34,196 bases of DNA from Proteobacteria bacterium UBA1858 (GCA_002338385.1 DDIE01000051.1:30964-65159); one strand, 5' to 3'; counted from the stretch's first letter, positions 7,941 to 17,299 are shown. A program made the numbers and translations. Notes: generated by a model not told the origin, from the letters alone.

Positions 7941-8662
7941 TTAATCGCGAGCAGGGAAACAAAGTTAAAACATTGAAACCAAGGCACTACTTGGGAAAAT
8001 CCAATCGCGGTCAGTCGTTCCACATGCGACGCCAGTGATTCTCGCAGTAATACATTTTCTAATGATTTGCGTTTTTGACTGATTTCCAGAGCACTATAAT
8101 TATTCGCTGATTTGAAGCCCGTATGCAGGGTTTGCAATAAATCTTCTTGCGCCTGATCGGGCATAACGATCTTTTCGGTAATCAGACAGACGCCAGCATG
8201 ATTCAGTCCAGTATAAATATGCTGGAGAATAGCCTGCCGTTGCTCAATGGCGATAAACTGTAAAGTCAAATTCAGGATCACCATTGAGGCATTACTGATA
8301 GTGATATTCTGGATGTCATCACATTGGGTGCGAATAATATCCTGCGCATGGTGCTGAGATACTAATTCAGCGCAATGTTCAATCATGGCACTGGCGTTAT
8401 CCACGGCGATGATTTCCAACCCCTCAAGCTGGCAATGCTGGAACACCGACAGCGCCGCGGCGCCATGTGAGCAGCCCAAATCATAGCAACGTGTGTGTGC
8501 TCGCATATAGTGTTTGGCGAGTGGACCGATGTTGGCAATCAGAGTGCGATAGCCGGGCACCGAGCGATCAACCATGTCATCGAACACTGCGCTGACAGAG
8601 GCATCAAATTGAAAATCTTCGATGTTATGCAGGGGTTTTTTGTACAGGGTGTCTTCAGTCAC
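7937..8662 (-). CDS. cmoA: Carboxy-S-adenosyl-L-methionine synthase
   Basis: Converts SAM and prephenate to carboxy-SAM, the donor used by CmoB. The 241-residue protein has the motif YDLGCSHGAAALS for SAM binding, AVDNASAMIEHC, MVILNLTLQFI and the RKSLENVLLRES segment found in CmoA. The start is a GTG at 8662 without an obvious Shine-Dalgarno. It is upstream of and overlaps cmoB by four bases. About 100 bases lie between it and the preceding gene, where I see no strong promoter motif. Confidence 0.95.
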   Translation of the reverse strand: MTEDTLYKKPLHNIEDFQFDASVSAVFDDMVDRSVPGYRTLIANIGPLAKHYMRAHTRCYDLGCSHGAAALSVFQHCQLEGLEIIAVDNASAMIEHCAELVSQHHAQDIIRTQCDDIQNITISNASMVILNLTLQFIAIEQRQAILQHIYTGLNHAGVCLITEKIVMPDQAQEDLLQTLHTGFKSANNYSALEISQKRKSLENVLLRESLASHVERLTAIGFSQVVPWFQCFNFVSLLAIK

Positions 8663-8763
8663 GAGAATATAGTTGCCGAGCAGATCATTAGAGTGTACTC
8701 ATTGTACTACGCGCAGGCTGGCGGCGTCCCGTCAGTAGCACGCACGTATGCATGAGTCTGACT

Positions 8764-10473
8764 TTAATGGACCGGGGTCAGTCCCGCGAGAGGTACAGGT
8801 GAGCCCATGGCGTGACCTTGCACGTAATCAACCCCAAGTTTGCTCAATTGATCAACCACCTCGTCGCTCTCGGCACATTCAGCAATAGTACGTATGCCTA
8901 ACAAATGGCCGAGCTGATTGATCACTTCCACCATGGCGTTATCGACACTGCCATTAGACATATCAATAATAAAGCTGCCATCGATTTTGAGATAGTCGAC
9001 CGGCAAGTTCTTGAGGTAAGCAAATGAAGACAGGCCACTGCCAAAATCATCCAGAGCAAAACGACAGCCCAGAGTCTTTAGTTGTTTGATTAATTCGCTG
9101 GCTCCGCCAAGATTACTAATGGCGGCGGTTTCAGTGATTTCAAAACAGACCAGAGCAGGCTCCAGGTTATGAGTCTGGAATTGGGCTTCCACATAGGCAA
9201 ATAAGTCTTCATCATTGAGCGAATGACCGGATAGATTGATGGCAATATGGACGCCTGAATCGTTGCCAAAAATAGCATGATAAGAACTGAATGCAGTGGC
9301 GATCACCCAGCGGTCTAGCTGCGCCATTAAACCAAACTGTTCAGCCGCAGGAATAAAACTTGCGGGCAGCAGTACATTCCCGCTGCGATCATTGAGGCGT
9401 AGTAACAATTCATAATGTTGCACACTGTCGTCGCTGACGGGCAGCGCCACGATAGGCTGACAATACAGCGAAAAACGATTTTCCTGTAAGGCGTCCTTAA
9501 TGCCACCAGCGCGCATGATTTCCGAATGTTGGCGCGTTAATTCATAATCATCATGACTGAAAATATAAATTTGATTGACACCATGTTTTTTAGCGGAGCC
9601 ACAGGCCAGCTCGGCATGTGTGAGTAGCTGGGCAGGCTCGGGTGAATGCTGGGTAATGGCGACAATCCCGGTGGCTAGCGCAAATTCAAAATCGCTCTTG
9701 TGAGCACTAAAGCTGAAGTCTGCGATCTCGTCGAGCAACCCCTGAATGATTAATTTTGCCTGTTGCGGAGATTGATTAAGTAACAGCAAGGCAAACTCAT
9801 CACCAGAAATGCGTGCCACAGTGTCGATGCTGCGAACACAGCCACGCAATAACTCAGCGAACTGTTTGAGTATCTGATTACCAATCACATGCCCGGCCTG
9901 ATTGTTGATGAGTTTAAATTGATGCACATCGAGATAGCACAAGCAGTGCTCGACCCCATAGGTTTGCATATTGTCCTGTGTGCGCGCTAATTCAGATTCA
10001 AAGCGTGGGCGATTGATCAAACCAGTTAATGCGTCATGGGCGAGATGGTGATTAATTTGTTGCGCCAGATGCTGAGTCTCTGATTGATCCCGCAGCAATA
10101 CCAGTATGCCTGCTTGAGAAGCGTCACTCGGATAGGGCGCGCAACTGATTTCGATGGCATGTTCTTGTCGGCTTCTATCCAACAACAGCGTGTGTTTGTT
10201 GATTTTAATGGTGCGGGACTGATCAAGGCATGCCTGCATGGGCAATTCGATTGTCTGCCGAGTTTCAGCATCGATCAGCAGCATGAGCTGGTGCATGGGT
10301 TGGCCCTGAATCTCATAGCGTGGGCAAGCGCAGAGATGTTCGGCCGCCGCATTCATAAAGACAACATTGAGTGCGTTGTCGACAATGATTACCCCATCTT
10401 TAATAAGGTTTAAAGTGTAATCGCTTTGCGGGTCAATATTCATAGCGATGAGTGACGCCATTGACTGCTGCAC
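8764..10473 (-). CDS. PAS-GGDEF-EAL cyclic-di-GMP signalling protein
   Basis: A 569-residue cytosolic protein with no signal or membrane helix. An N-terminal PAS-like sensor (about 15-130) contains DGVIIVDNALNVVFMNAAAEHL. Then follow a GGDEF domain (about 135-300) and a C-terminal EAL domain (about 330-565). The synthase signature reads SGDEF (RISGDEFALLLL), so cyclase activity may be reduced or kept. The EAL motif reads ELL, but its Glu, INLSG, EITE, DDFGSG, YLKID and the Q of VQG are retained, so phosphodiesterase activity is plausible. The start is ambiguous: GTG at 10473, ATG at 10461 or ATG at 10443, none with a clear Shine-Dalgarno. It is monocistronic. Its target is not indicated by its neighbours. 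Confidence 0.92.
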   Translation of the reverse strand: MQQSMASLIAMNIDPQSDYTLNLIKDGVIIVDNALNVVFMNAAAEHLCACPRYEIQGQPMHQLMLLIDAETRQTIELPMQACLDQSRTIKINKHTLLLDRSRQEHAIEISCAPYPSDASQAGILVLLRDQSETQHLAQQINHHLAHDALTGLINRPRFESELARTQDNMQTYGVEHCLCYLDVHQFKLINNQAGHVIGNQILKQFAELLRGCVRSIDTVARISGDEFALLLLNQSPQQAKLIIQGLLDEIADFSFSAHKSDFEFALATGIVAITQHSPEPAQLLTHAELACGSAKKHGVNQIYIFSHDDYELTRQHSEIMRAGGIKDALQENRFSLYCQPIVALPVSDDSVQHYELLLRLNDRSGNVLLPASFIPAAEQFGLMAQLDRWVIATAFSSYHAIFGNDSGVHIAINLSGHSLNDEDLFAYVEAQFQTHNLEPALVCFEITETAAISNLGGASELIKQLKTLGCRFALDDFGSGLSSFAYLKNLPVDYLKIDGSFIIDMSNGSVDNAMVEVINQLGHLLGIRTIAECAESDEVVDQLSKLGVDYVQGHAMGSPVPLAGLTPVH

Positions 10474-10553
10474 ACACGCCCATTACTCACTCGCTTGAGC
10501 CAGTACACGGAGTACGCTTTTGTGTTTAACAACGCTTTCATAATCTTGATTTC

Positions 10554-10576
10554 AATAGAAAAAAAATTTTTCTATT
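10554..10576. repeat. A/T-rich 10-bp hairpin upstream of the GGDEF-EAL gene
   Basis: AATAGAAAAA (10554-10563) and TTTTTCTATT (10567-10576) form a perfect inverted repeat with a three-base loop, in the 264-base gap 10474-10737. The gap also holds a palindrome TGTGCGCGCACA (10670-10681) and a hairpin at 10688-10709. I see no gene supported in this gap. Confidence 0.4.
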
Positions 10577-10687
10577 AGCCAACCAGGCTGGGTATCCCCT
10601 TAGATACTAACTAAGATGAAGTTGAGTGTAATTCAATCCGGTGTTTATTTATACAGGCGCTATGGGGTATGTGCGCGCACAACAGTG

Positions 10688-10709
10688 CTTGTCATCGATC
10701 AATGACAAG
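10688..10709. repeat. 8-6-8 inverted repeat behind bcp
   Basis: CTTGTCAT (10688-10695) and ATGACAAG (10702-10709) form a perfect stem with a 6-base loop, 28 bases past the bcp stop. No T-run follows on the minus strand, so it is a weak terminator candidate or a 3'-stabilising hairpin. Confidence 0.4.
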
Positions 10710-10737
10710 TATAATTGTTAATAATTGTCGATAAAGG

Positions 10738-11205
10738 CTACAGCGAAGTCAGCACTTCAAGCACCTTAGCCGGATGGTCGGCCGCTTTAGCGACCCGTTG
10801 CCAATGCTTGATCACCTTGCCATCCTGATCAATCAAAACAGTCGAGCGAATGACGCCCATGGTGATTTTGCCATACATATTTTTTTCCCCATACGCTTGG
10901 TATTTTTCCATCATGCTACGTTTAGGGTCACATAAGAGAGGGAAGGGCAGCTCATACTCAGTAATAAATTTCTGGTGGGCGGCCTCTTCATCTGGTGACA
11001 CACCGAATACCAAGGTGCCGGTGTTTTCGATATCGGCCCACAGATCGCGGAAGCCACAGGCTTCTTTCGTACAGCCGGGGGTGTCATCTTTTGGGTAAAA
11101 ATAGAGTACCACTCGCTTACCTTTTAAATCTTTCAGCGCGACTTTATTACCCGCTTGATCTTTGAGTGTGAACGCCGGTGCTGCCTTGCCTTCTGTAATA
11201 GCCAT
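10738..11205 (-). CDS. bcp: Thioredoxin-dependent peroxiredoxin (Bcp/PrxQ type)
   Basis: Reduces hydrogen and organic peroxides in the cytosol with thioredoxin. The 155-residue protein has the thioredoxin-fold peroxiredoxin core: APAFTLKDQAG, KRVVLYFYPKDDTPGCTKEACGFRD with the peroxidatic Cys and, five residues later, the resolving Cys typical of PrxQ, then GVSPD, PFPLLCDP and RSTVLIDQDGKV. I start at ATG 11205, preceded by GGAAA at good spacing; a TTG six bases further upstream is less likely. It is divergent from mazG across a short intergenic region. In enterobacteria bcp adjoins gcvR or dapA, which are not here. Confidence 0.95.
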   Translation of the reverse strand: MAITEGKAAPAFTLKDQAGNKVALKDLKGKRVVLYFYPKDDTPGCTKEACGFRDLWADIENTGTLVFGVSPDEEAAHQKFITEYELPFPLLCDPKRSMMEKYQAYGEKNMYGKITMGVIRSTVLIDQDGKVIKHWQRVAKAADHPAKVLEVLTSL

Positions 11206-11374
11206 AATCAATTTCCGTAGGTGATAGGCTGAACATTATAAATCAAGTGAGCCACAACAGTAGCGTAAAATAAGCTTTGAAATGTACATCCATAGCATCT
11301 CATCTGACTATCAAATTATGCCTGACATAGTATGGTGTCAGCCGCAGCCATTAAAACCAAACAACTGTAAACGC

Positions 11375-12205
11375 ATGAGCAAGACTATGACACGACTCAA
11401 TAAAACTGATTACACGATCCAAGATTTACTGGCAATTATGCGCGCCTTGCGTGATCCCGAGACGGGTTGTCCCTGGGATCAGGTACAAACCTTCTCGACT
11501 ATCGCGCCTTACACCTTGGAAGAGGCCTATGAGGTGGCCGACGCCATCGCCCGCGATGATCGCCAAGAGCTGTGTGATGAATTGGGAGATTTATTACTGC
11601 AGGTGGTGTATCACGCGCAAATGGCCAGTGAGCAAAATGATTTTAAGTTTGACGATGTAGTGAATGCCATTTGTCGCAAAATGATACGCAGACACCCTCA
11701 TGTGTTTGGTGATCAAGCACAAATCGATCAGGGTAAGCCGGACTGGGATGAGTTGAAAAAACAAGAACGTGCTGACCAGAGTCACGTTCAGGATGAGTCT
11801 GCCCTAGCGGGTGTTGCGGTTGGTCTGCCCGCTTTATCGCGGGCCAGAAAGTTGCAAAAAAAAGCCTCTAAGGTCAACTTTGACTGGTCAACGCTGGCAC
11901 CAGTGTTAACTAAGATGCAAGAGGAACTGGCCGAACTTGAACAGGCGGTGGCGCACCAGCAGAGCGCAGCAATCGAAGATGAGCTGGGTGATGTGTTGTT
12001 TTGCGCAGTCAATATCGCGCGCCATGTCAAACTGGATGCAGAGCTGGCATTACATAAAGCGAATAATAAATTTGAGCGACGGTTTCGCCGCGTGGAAGCG
12101 CTTGCTGAGCAGCAACACTTGCACCTGACAGCGTTAGACGAAGCAGCGTTGGAGGCCTTGTGGCAGGCGGCAAAAAAATCCCTAGCTGAGGAAGCGCATG
12201 GATAG
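11375..12205 (+). CDS. mazG: Nucleoside triphosphate pyrophosphohydrolase MazG
   Basis: Hydrolyses NTPs and dNTPs to monophosphates and pyrophosphate, cleaning the nucleotide pool. Two MazG repeats are visible: the first with CPWDQVQTFSTIAPYTLEEAYEVADAI and ELCDELGDLLLQVVYHAQMA, the second with EELAELEQAV and IEDELGDVLFCAVNIARH; both have the EExxE/ExxD metal-binding patterns. The frame is open from 11282, but the first 31 residues have no family similarity. The ATG at 11375 or 11387 fits the E. coli N-terminus better; I chose 11375. Neither has a strong Shine-Dalgarno. The last 24 bases overlap the 3' end of nadC on the opposite strand. Confidence 0.93.
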   Translation: MSKTMTRLNKTDYTIQDLLAIMRALRDPETGCPWDQVQTFSTIAPYTLEEAYEVADAIARDDRQELCDELGDLLLQVVYHAQMASEQNDFKFDDVVNAICRKMIRRHPHVFGDQAQIDQGKPDWDELKKQERADQSHVQDESALAGVAVGLPALSRARKLQKKASKVNFDWSTLAPVLTKMQEELAELEQAVAHQQSAAIEDELGDVLFCAVNIARHVKLDAELALHKANNKFERRFRRVEALAEQQHLHLTALDEAALEALWQAAKKSLAEEAHG

Positions 12206-13015
12206 ATCGACCGCCTGAATATGTTTGGTGATGGCGCCCACGGAAATATAATCAACACCACACTGCGCATACTGGCTTATGTTATCCATATTAATGTCAC
12301 CCGATACCTCCAGCTTAATGCCACTGGCAAGTTCGTCGCGCATGGCGAGCGCTTGTTTAACTTGATCTAGACTGAAATTATCCAGCAGAGCAATATCGGC
12401 CTCACTGCTGATAGCAAGTTGTAATTCAGATAGATTTTCAACTTCAACTTCAATCTTTAAGTTGTCTGATCGCTGGCGCGCTTGTTGCACCGCGGCGGGG
12501 ATTGAGCCACAGGCTTGGATGTGATTTTCTTTGATCAGGTAGGCATCGTACGCACCCATGCGATGATTGTTGCCGCCGCCACACAGGACCGCGTATTTTT
12601 GCGCCTTGCGCAGGCCGGGGATAGTTTTACGTGTATCCAGCAGCTGCGTGTGACTACCGCGCATGCGATGCAGCAGTTTGCGCGTGGCCGTGGCAGTGCC
12701 GGACAGGGTCTGCAAAAAATTTAAGGCCGTGCGCTCGCCCGTCAACAGCGCAGCTGCGGGGCCATGCAACTGACACACGATTTGCTGCGGATGGAGCAGG
12801 GCACCATCGTGTTTAAGCCACTCGACTGTGATGCTTTCATCCAGTTGTCTAAAACATTCTGCAAACCATGCTTGTCCGCATAGTGTTGCAGTCTCACGAC
12901 AAATGACCTGCGCCCGGGCGTCGTCCTCAGGGCACAGTTGTGCGCTGACATCACCACTACCAATATCCTCTGCCAGGGCGATTTTGACACTCGCAGCTAT
13001 CGCGTCTCTATCCAT
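12182..13015 (-). CDS. nadC: Nicotinate-nucleotide pyrophosphorylase (carboxylating)
   Basis: Converts quinolinate and PRPP to nicotinate mononucleotide, CO2 and pyrophosphate in de novo NAD synthesis. The 277-residue protein has GERTALNFLQTLSGTAT, the PRPP/quinolinate-binding LLDTRKTIPGLRKAQKYAV, CGGGNNHRMGAYDAYLIKENHI, EVEVENLSEL, IALLDNFSLDQV and the late EVSGDINMDNISQYAQCGVDYISVGAIT, all in family order. ATG at 13015. It follows the amino-acid symporter gene by 22 bases on the same strand, so readthrough is possible. It overlaps the mazG end by 24 bases tail to tail. Confidence 0.96.
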   Translation of the reverse strand: MDRDAIAASVKIALAEDIGSGDVSAQLCPEDDARAQVICRETATLCGQAWFAECFRQLDESITVEWLKHDGALLHPQQIVCQLHGPAAALLTGERTALNFLQTLSGTATATRKLLHRMRGSHTQLLDTRKTIPGLRKAQKYAVLCGGGNNHRMGAYDAYLIKENHIQACGSIPAAVQQARQRSDNLKIEVEVENLSELQLAISSEADIALLDNFSLDQVKQALAMRDELASGIKLEVSGDINMDNISQYAQCGVDYISVGAITKHIQAVDLSMRFLS

Positions 13016-13037
13016 ACTGAATACAATCTATTGCGCT

Positions 13038-14372
13038 CTATTGAGAGAAATACTCTTTACTGATTTTGAATACCACCGGGCTCAACAGTGCCAGTGCGAT
13101 TAGGTTAGGCAGTGCCATAAAGCCATTCATCACATCAGCTAGCAGCCAAATCAGGTTAACTTTCTGTGATGCGCCGATAAACACCGCAGCGATCCAAAGG
13201 AGGCGATAAGGCAAGATGATTTTGGTGCCAAAGATATATTCTGCACAGCGCTCACCATAGTAACTCCAGCCAAGGATGGTGGTGAAAGCAAAAATCACCA
13301 AACCAAACGTGATGATGTATTCACCAAACGGCATCGAGGAGCCATACGCAAGCGTCGATAGACTGGCCCCTGTTTCCCCACTGGTCCAGGCACCGCTGAT
13401 AATAATCACCAGCGCGGTCATCGTGCAGATAATTATTGTGTCGATAAAGGTACCCAGCATACCGATCATACCCTGTCGTACTGGGTTATCAGTCTGCGCT
13501 GCCGCATGCGCAATGGGCGCGCTCCCGAGCCCTGCCTCATTGGAAAAGATACCGCGTGCAATACCAAAACGAATGGCCATCAAAACAGTGGCCCCGGCAA
13601 AACCACCCGCTGCGGCATGACCATTAAACGCGCTGTCAACAATCACCATTAGTGCTGCAGGCACTTGATCGAGCTCTGCCAGGATGATGAGCAAAGAGCC
13701 GACGATATATAAAATCGCCATAATTGGCACCAACTTACCTGCCACTGTACCGATGCGCTTGATGCCACCGAGAATAACCAGCGCGGCCAGAGCGGCAATT
13801 ACGCTACCCGTGAGTTGCGTATTGACGCCGAAATTAGTGTTGAGCGCGTCGGCTACCGAGTTGGATTGGACCATGTTACCAATCCCAAAGGCGGCAATTG
13901 TACCGAACAAAGCAAATAAAAAGGCCAACCACTGCCAGTTCTGACCAAGACCATTTTTGATGTAATACATAGGACCACCGACATGCTTACCAAGCTGATC
14001 AGTCTCACGATATTTAACGGCCAGTACTGCCTCGGCATATTTAGTCGCCATGCCAAATAATGCGGTAATCCACATCCAGAATATGGCCCCTGGGCCGCCA
14101 ATAAATATCGCTGTGGCTACACCGGCGATGTTACCTGTTCCGACTGTGGCCGACAGGGCCGTCATGAGTGCCTGAAAAGGTGGAATATCACCGTCACCAC
14201 TGGCCTTGCGACCTTGCTTCAAGAGGCCAAAGGCGTGTGGAATCTTAGCCCAAGGCATGAGTTTCAGACCCAGGCTGAGATAAATACCCACGCCCAGCAA
14301 TAGAACCAGAGTGACTGGCCCCCAAATAAAGCTACTCAGAGTATTGAGTGCCGCAGTAACTGTTTCCATCAT
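13038..14372 (-). CDS. Sodium:alanine/glycine symporter, AGCS family
   Basis: Inner-membrane secondary transporter that takes up alanine or glycine with sodium or protons. The 444-residue protein has about ten membrane helices. AGCS signatures are ALMTALSATVGTGNIAGVATAIFIGGPGAIFWMW, FGMATKYAEAVLAVKYRE, GGPMYYIKNGLG and IARGIFSNEAGLGSAPIAHAAAQTDNPVRQG. GWSYYGERCAEYIFG comes near the C-terminus. The exact substrate cannot be read from sequence. The Shine-Dalgarno AAGG precedes the ATG at 14372. nadC lies 22 bases downstream on the same strand. Confidence 0.93.
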   Translation of the reverse strand: MMETVTAALNTLSSFIWGPVTLVLLLGVGIYLSLGLKLMPWAKIPHAFGLLKQGRKASGDGDIPPFQALMTALSATVGTGNIAGVATAIFIGGPGAIFWMWITALFGMATKYAEAVLAVKYRETDQLGKHVGGPMYYIKNGLGQNWQWLAFLFALFGTIAAFGIGNMVQSNSVADALNTNFGVNTQLTGSVIAALAALVILGGIKRIGTVAGKLVPIMAILYIVGSLLIILAELDQVPAALMVIVDSAFNGHAAAGGFAGATVLMAIRFGIARGIFSNEAGLGSAPIAHAAAQTDNPVRQGMIGMLGTFIDTIIICTMTALVIIISGAWTSGETGASLSTLAYGSSMPFGEYIITFGLVIFAFTTILGWSYYGERCAEYIFGTKIILPYRLLWIAAVFIGASQKVNLIWLLADVMNGFMALPNLIALALLSPVVFKISKEYFSQ

Positions 14373-14454
14373 TGTCTCTACCTTGAATTATTATTGTTCA
14401 GCTAGGATGCAAAGCGCTACTTAAAAAAGCAACACTTAATCCACATTGGCGGCA

Positions 14455-15360
14455 CTAACAATGTTGCAGCAAGAATTCGATCAGCGCTTTTTGTGCATGT
14501 AATCGGTTTTCCGCCTCGTCCCAAACAACACTCTGAGGGCCCTCTAGTACTTCTGTAGACACTTCCTCCTCACGATGTGCGGGCAGGCAATGCATGAACA
14601 AAGCATCTGCGTGAGCCACTTGCATCAGTGAGTGATTGACTTGGAAGTCCTGGAAAGCTTGCTCGCGCTTGAGTTGCTCTTGCTCTTGACCCATGCTGGC
14701 CCAGACATCGGTCACAATCAGATCCGAGCCCTCGGCAGCGGCCATAGCGTCATGCATAATTTCAACGTTACTGCCGGCCGCAGCAACGATCTCAGCATTC
14801 GGCATATAACCCTCTGGGCAACCGATGCGTAAATTGAAATCCAACAGGCGTGCCGCATTAATATAGGAGTGACACATATTATTGCCATCACCTATCCAAG
14901 TGATCGTGGCACCTGAAATATCACCGCGTTGTTCGAACCATGTTTGTAAGTCTGCCAGCAACTGACAGGGATGATAGAGATCAGTCAAACCGTTGATCAC
15001 CGGCACCTGAGCCACTTCCGCAAAGCGCTCTATGGTGCTATGAGCATAGGTGCGGATCATAATAATATCGACCATGCGGGAGAGCACTCGCGCCGTGTCT
15101 TGCACGGGTTCACCGCGACCAAGCTGAGTATCTTTAGACGATAGAAACAAAGCATGCCCACCAAATTGGGCCATGCCAGCCTCAAATGATACCCGTGTGC
15201 GGGTGGATGACTTATCAAAAATCATGCCCAGTGTTCGGTTGACAAAAGGTGCATAGTCTTGATTCTGATTACGCATAGCCTTGAGTTCGATAGCACGTCG
15301 AATCACAGCACGAAGTTCTTCGCTGCTGAGGTCGAGTAAGGTTAAAAAATGACGCGTCAT
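14455..15360 (-). CDS. argF: Ornithine carbamoyltransferase
   Basis: Makes citrulline from ornithine and carbamoyl phosphate in arginine synthesis. The 301-residue protein has the carbamoyl-phosphate loop [28 protein letters not shown], and the ornithine-side DVWASMGQE and [13 protein letters not shown] with the catalytic Cys. An anabolic role is supported by the argD neighbour. The ATG at 15360 is four bases after the argD stop with no own Shine-Dalgarno, so translation is probably coupled. argG, encoding the next enzyme, lies about 5 kb away in the same window on the other strand; argH is not in view. Confidence 0.96.
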   Translation of the reverse strand: MTRHFLTLLDLSSEELRAVIRRAIELKAMRNQNQDYAPFVNRTLGMIFDKSSTRTRVSFEAGMAQFGGHALFLSSKDTQLGRGEPVQDTARVLSRMVDIIMIRTYAHSTIERFAEVAQVPVINGLTDLYHPCQLLADLQTWFEQRGDISGATITWIGDGNNMCHSYINAARLLDFNLRIGCPEGYMPNAEIVAAAGSNVEIMHDAMAAAEGSDLIVTDVWASMGQEQEQLKREQAFQDFQVNHSLMQVAHADALFMHCLPAHREEEVSTEVLEGPQSVVWDEAENRLHAQKALIEFLLQHC

Positions 15361-15364
15361 AAGT

Positions 15365-16543
15365 TTATTCGTGTTCTAGTTCATCAATACAGTCACAGAC
15401 TGTGGTAATAATTCGATCAGCCTGATCCTGATTGATTATCAGCGGAGGCAGCAGACGGATCACTGAACCCGCGGTCACATTCAATAATAATTTTTTAGCC
15501 AGCGCCTGGTCGACCAACTGCGGACAAGGTTGCTTTAATTCTATACCGATCATCAGCCCCAGACCGCGCACTTCCTTAACCAGACTGTGACCGGATAATG
15601 CCTGTTGGAATTGAGTTAATAAATAATCGCCTAATTGCTGCACATGCGGCAGCAGTGCGTCCTGCTCAATTCTATTAAGCACCTCCAGCGCGACGGCGCA
15701 GGCCAGTGGATTGCCCCCAAATGTGCTGCCATGAGCGCCAGGGGCAAATAATTCTCGTGCTTTATGTTTTACCAGACAGGCGCCGATGGGCATACCATTG
15801 CCTAGGCCCTTGGCGGTGGTCAGCACGTCTGGAGTGATCGCGCTATGTTGAAACGCAAACCATTGTCCGGTGCGCGCATTACCGGACTGCACTTCATCCA
15901 GCATGAGCAGTAAATTGTATTGATCACATAGCGCTCTTAGACCTGGGATGAAATTGGCGCTTGGCACACGGATACCACCTTCACCCTGCACGGGCTCAGC
16001 AAAGATAGCACTGATATTGGGATGTTGTTGGCACAACTGTTCGACGGCGTGCAGATCATCGTAGGGCGCGTGGATAAAGCCCGGCACGAGAGGGTCATAG
16101 CCTTGATGCGCGGCGGCATTACCGGTGGCACTGAGTGTCGCCATGGTGCGCCCATGAAAGCTGTTATTAAACACAATGATGGCAGGCGAGCTAATCTTGT
16201 TCGCATGGCCATGCAAACGCGCAAGTTTGATCGCTGCCTCGTTGGCTTCGGCACCAGAATTAGCAAAAAATACCTTATCCATATCGGTAATTGCACACAG
16301 CTTATCGCCCAGCTGCTCCTGTTGCGGGATACGGTATAAGTTTGAGGTATGTAGCAGGCTGGCCGCTTGTCTGGCGATGGTGTCGGCCAGTCCCTGATGC
16401 GCATGGCCTAAGCCGCATACCGCTATTCCGGATAGCGCATCCAGATACTTGTCATTGTTATCGTCCCACAGCCAGGCACCGTGGCCTTTGACAAAGCTGA
16501 TGTCTTTTCTGGCATATGTTGGGATCAGTGAGCTCATGTTCAT
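15365..16543 (-). CDS. argD: Acetylornithine aminotransferase
   Basis: PLP enzyme that transaminates N-acetylglutamate semialdehyde to acetylornithine; homologues also act in lysine synthesis. The 392-residue protein has [72 protein letters not shown], the PLP lysine in [16 protein letters not shown], and [18 protein letters not shown]. It starts at ATG 16543, with a second ATG two codons on. It is the first gene of argD-argF. I looked for an ArgR operator upstream and saw no convincing palindrome. Confidence 0.95.
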   Translation of the reverse strand: MNMSSLIPTYARKDISFVKGHGAWLWDDNNDKYLDALSGIAVCGLGHAHQGLADTIARQAASLLHTSNLYRIPQQEQLGDKLCAITDMDKVFFANSGAEANEAAIKLARLHGHANKISSPAIIVFNNSFHGRTMATLSATGNAAAHQGYDPLVPGFIHAPYDDLHAVEQLCQQHPNISAIFAEPVQGEGGIRVPSANFIPGLRALCDQYNLLLMLDEVQSGNARTGQWFAFQHSAITPDVLTTAKGLGNGMPIGACLVKHKARELFAPGAHGSTFGGNPLACAVALEVLNRIEQDALLPHVQQLGDYLLTQFQQALSGHSLVKEVRGLGLMIGIELKQPCPQLVDQALAKKLLLNVTAGSVIRLLPPLIINQDQADRIITTVCDCIDELEHE

Positions 16544-16613
16544 CCGGCAATTATGTGCGTGTTCGCTAAGGTGTTGGCATTAATTAAAGTTAAGTTTTTT
16601 TTCGACCAAAATG

Positions 16614-16642
16614 AAAAACGGCAACGATATTATCGCTGCCGT
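16614..16642 (-). terminator. Intrinsic terminator of the PuuD-like gene
   Basis: On the minus strand ACGGCA, a mismatch, CGAT, a 3-base loop, ATCG and TGCCGT form an interrupted 10-bp stem (16618-16642) followed by TTTTT. It lies 73 bases after the stop of the 194-residue membrane protein and ahead of argD, separating the two. Confidence 0.75.
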
Positions 16643-16714
16643 CTTACGATTATGCCTCTAATTGGCTATTTTTTCTACATCTAAGCCCTAGCCTGAGTGG
16701 CGTAACTCATGGAT

Positions 16715-17299
16715 TTAGATAGGTAAAGTGTGTGCATGACCGACCATACACATCAACATGGGGATAGACAGCATCGTGTTAGTGCGTGATGCCAGGAAGG
16801 CAACATTCTTTGCACTGGCTTTTTGCGCGTCAGTGGCTTCAACCAGACCCAAGAGTTTCTTTTGATTCGGCCAAATCAGTACCCACACGTTGAATAACAT
16901 AATGGTGCCTAGCCAGGCACCGATACCAATGATGGTGATGCCATTGGTAAAGAACATATTGGCGCTAAAGCCACCGACATAGGCCAGTGCCCAGGCGCCG
17001 GTCAACCAGGTCACTAACGCGCCATAGCGAAACCATGCCAATGCGCGCGGCGCAACATATTTACTGATCGCGGCTGGGCCGGGACCGCCACTGTCGGCAG
17101 TAGCCGTCGCCACCGCGGGGACTTGCACGAAGTTGAAGTAGTAAAGTAGTCCAATCCAAACCACACCAGCGAGTACATGTAGCCATACGGATATTGACCA
17201 GGCTGCACTGGCAACGGGTGAACTTTCAAGCAATGCTATGATGATCGAGATAACAAAGCCTGCAACAATTGTTCCTAAGATTGATTTAAGTGGATTCAC
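16715..17299 (-). CDS. PuuD-like urate-oxidase N-terminal family membrane protein
   Basis: A 194-residue protein with about five membrane helices. It resembles the membrane domain of the family annotated as urate hydroxylase PuuD (DUF989), lacking that protein's C-terminal cytochrome c part. Markers are the N-terminal helix, HVLAGVVWIGLLYYFNFVQVPA, YVAPRALAWFRYGALVTWLTG, MLFNVWVLIWPNQKK and a C-terminal SRTNTMLSIPMLMCMVGHAH. The several His in membrane segments could bind heme or metal, but this is inference; whether urate is the substrate is unknown. The start is a GTG at 17299 after a good Shine-Dalgarno, AGAGG. It is monocistronic, ends in its own terminator and is divergent from the amidotransferase gene. 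Confidence 0.7.
   Translation of the reverse strand: MNPLKSILGTIVAGFVISIIIALLESSPVASAAWSISVWLHVLAGVVWIGLLYYFNFVQVPAVATATADSGGPGPAAISKYVAPRALAWFRYGALVTWLTGAWALAYVGGFSANMFFTNGITIIGIGAWLGTIMLFNVWVLIWPNQKKLLGLVEATDAQKASAKNVAFLASRTNTMLSIPMLMCMVGHAHTLPI

Noticed and set aside
11788..12270. Long open frame opposite mazG on the minus strand (160 codons, very rich in Ser, Ala and Cys)
   Set aside because: Composition is that of a reverse-strand shadow of a coding gene, and mazG on the other strand has clear family motifs; no ribosome site or family match.
16544..16613. ArgR operator upstream of argD
   Set aside because: I looked for the AT-rich ARG-box palindrome and found no convincing pair; A/T runs alone are not evidence.
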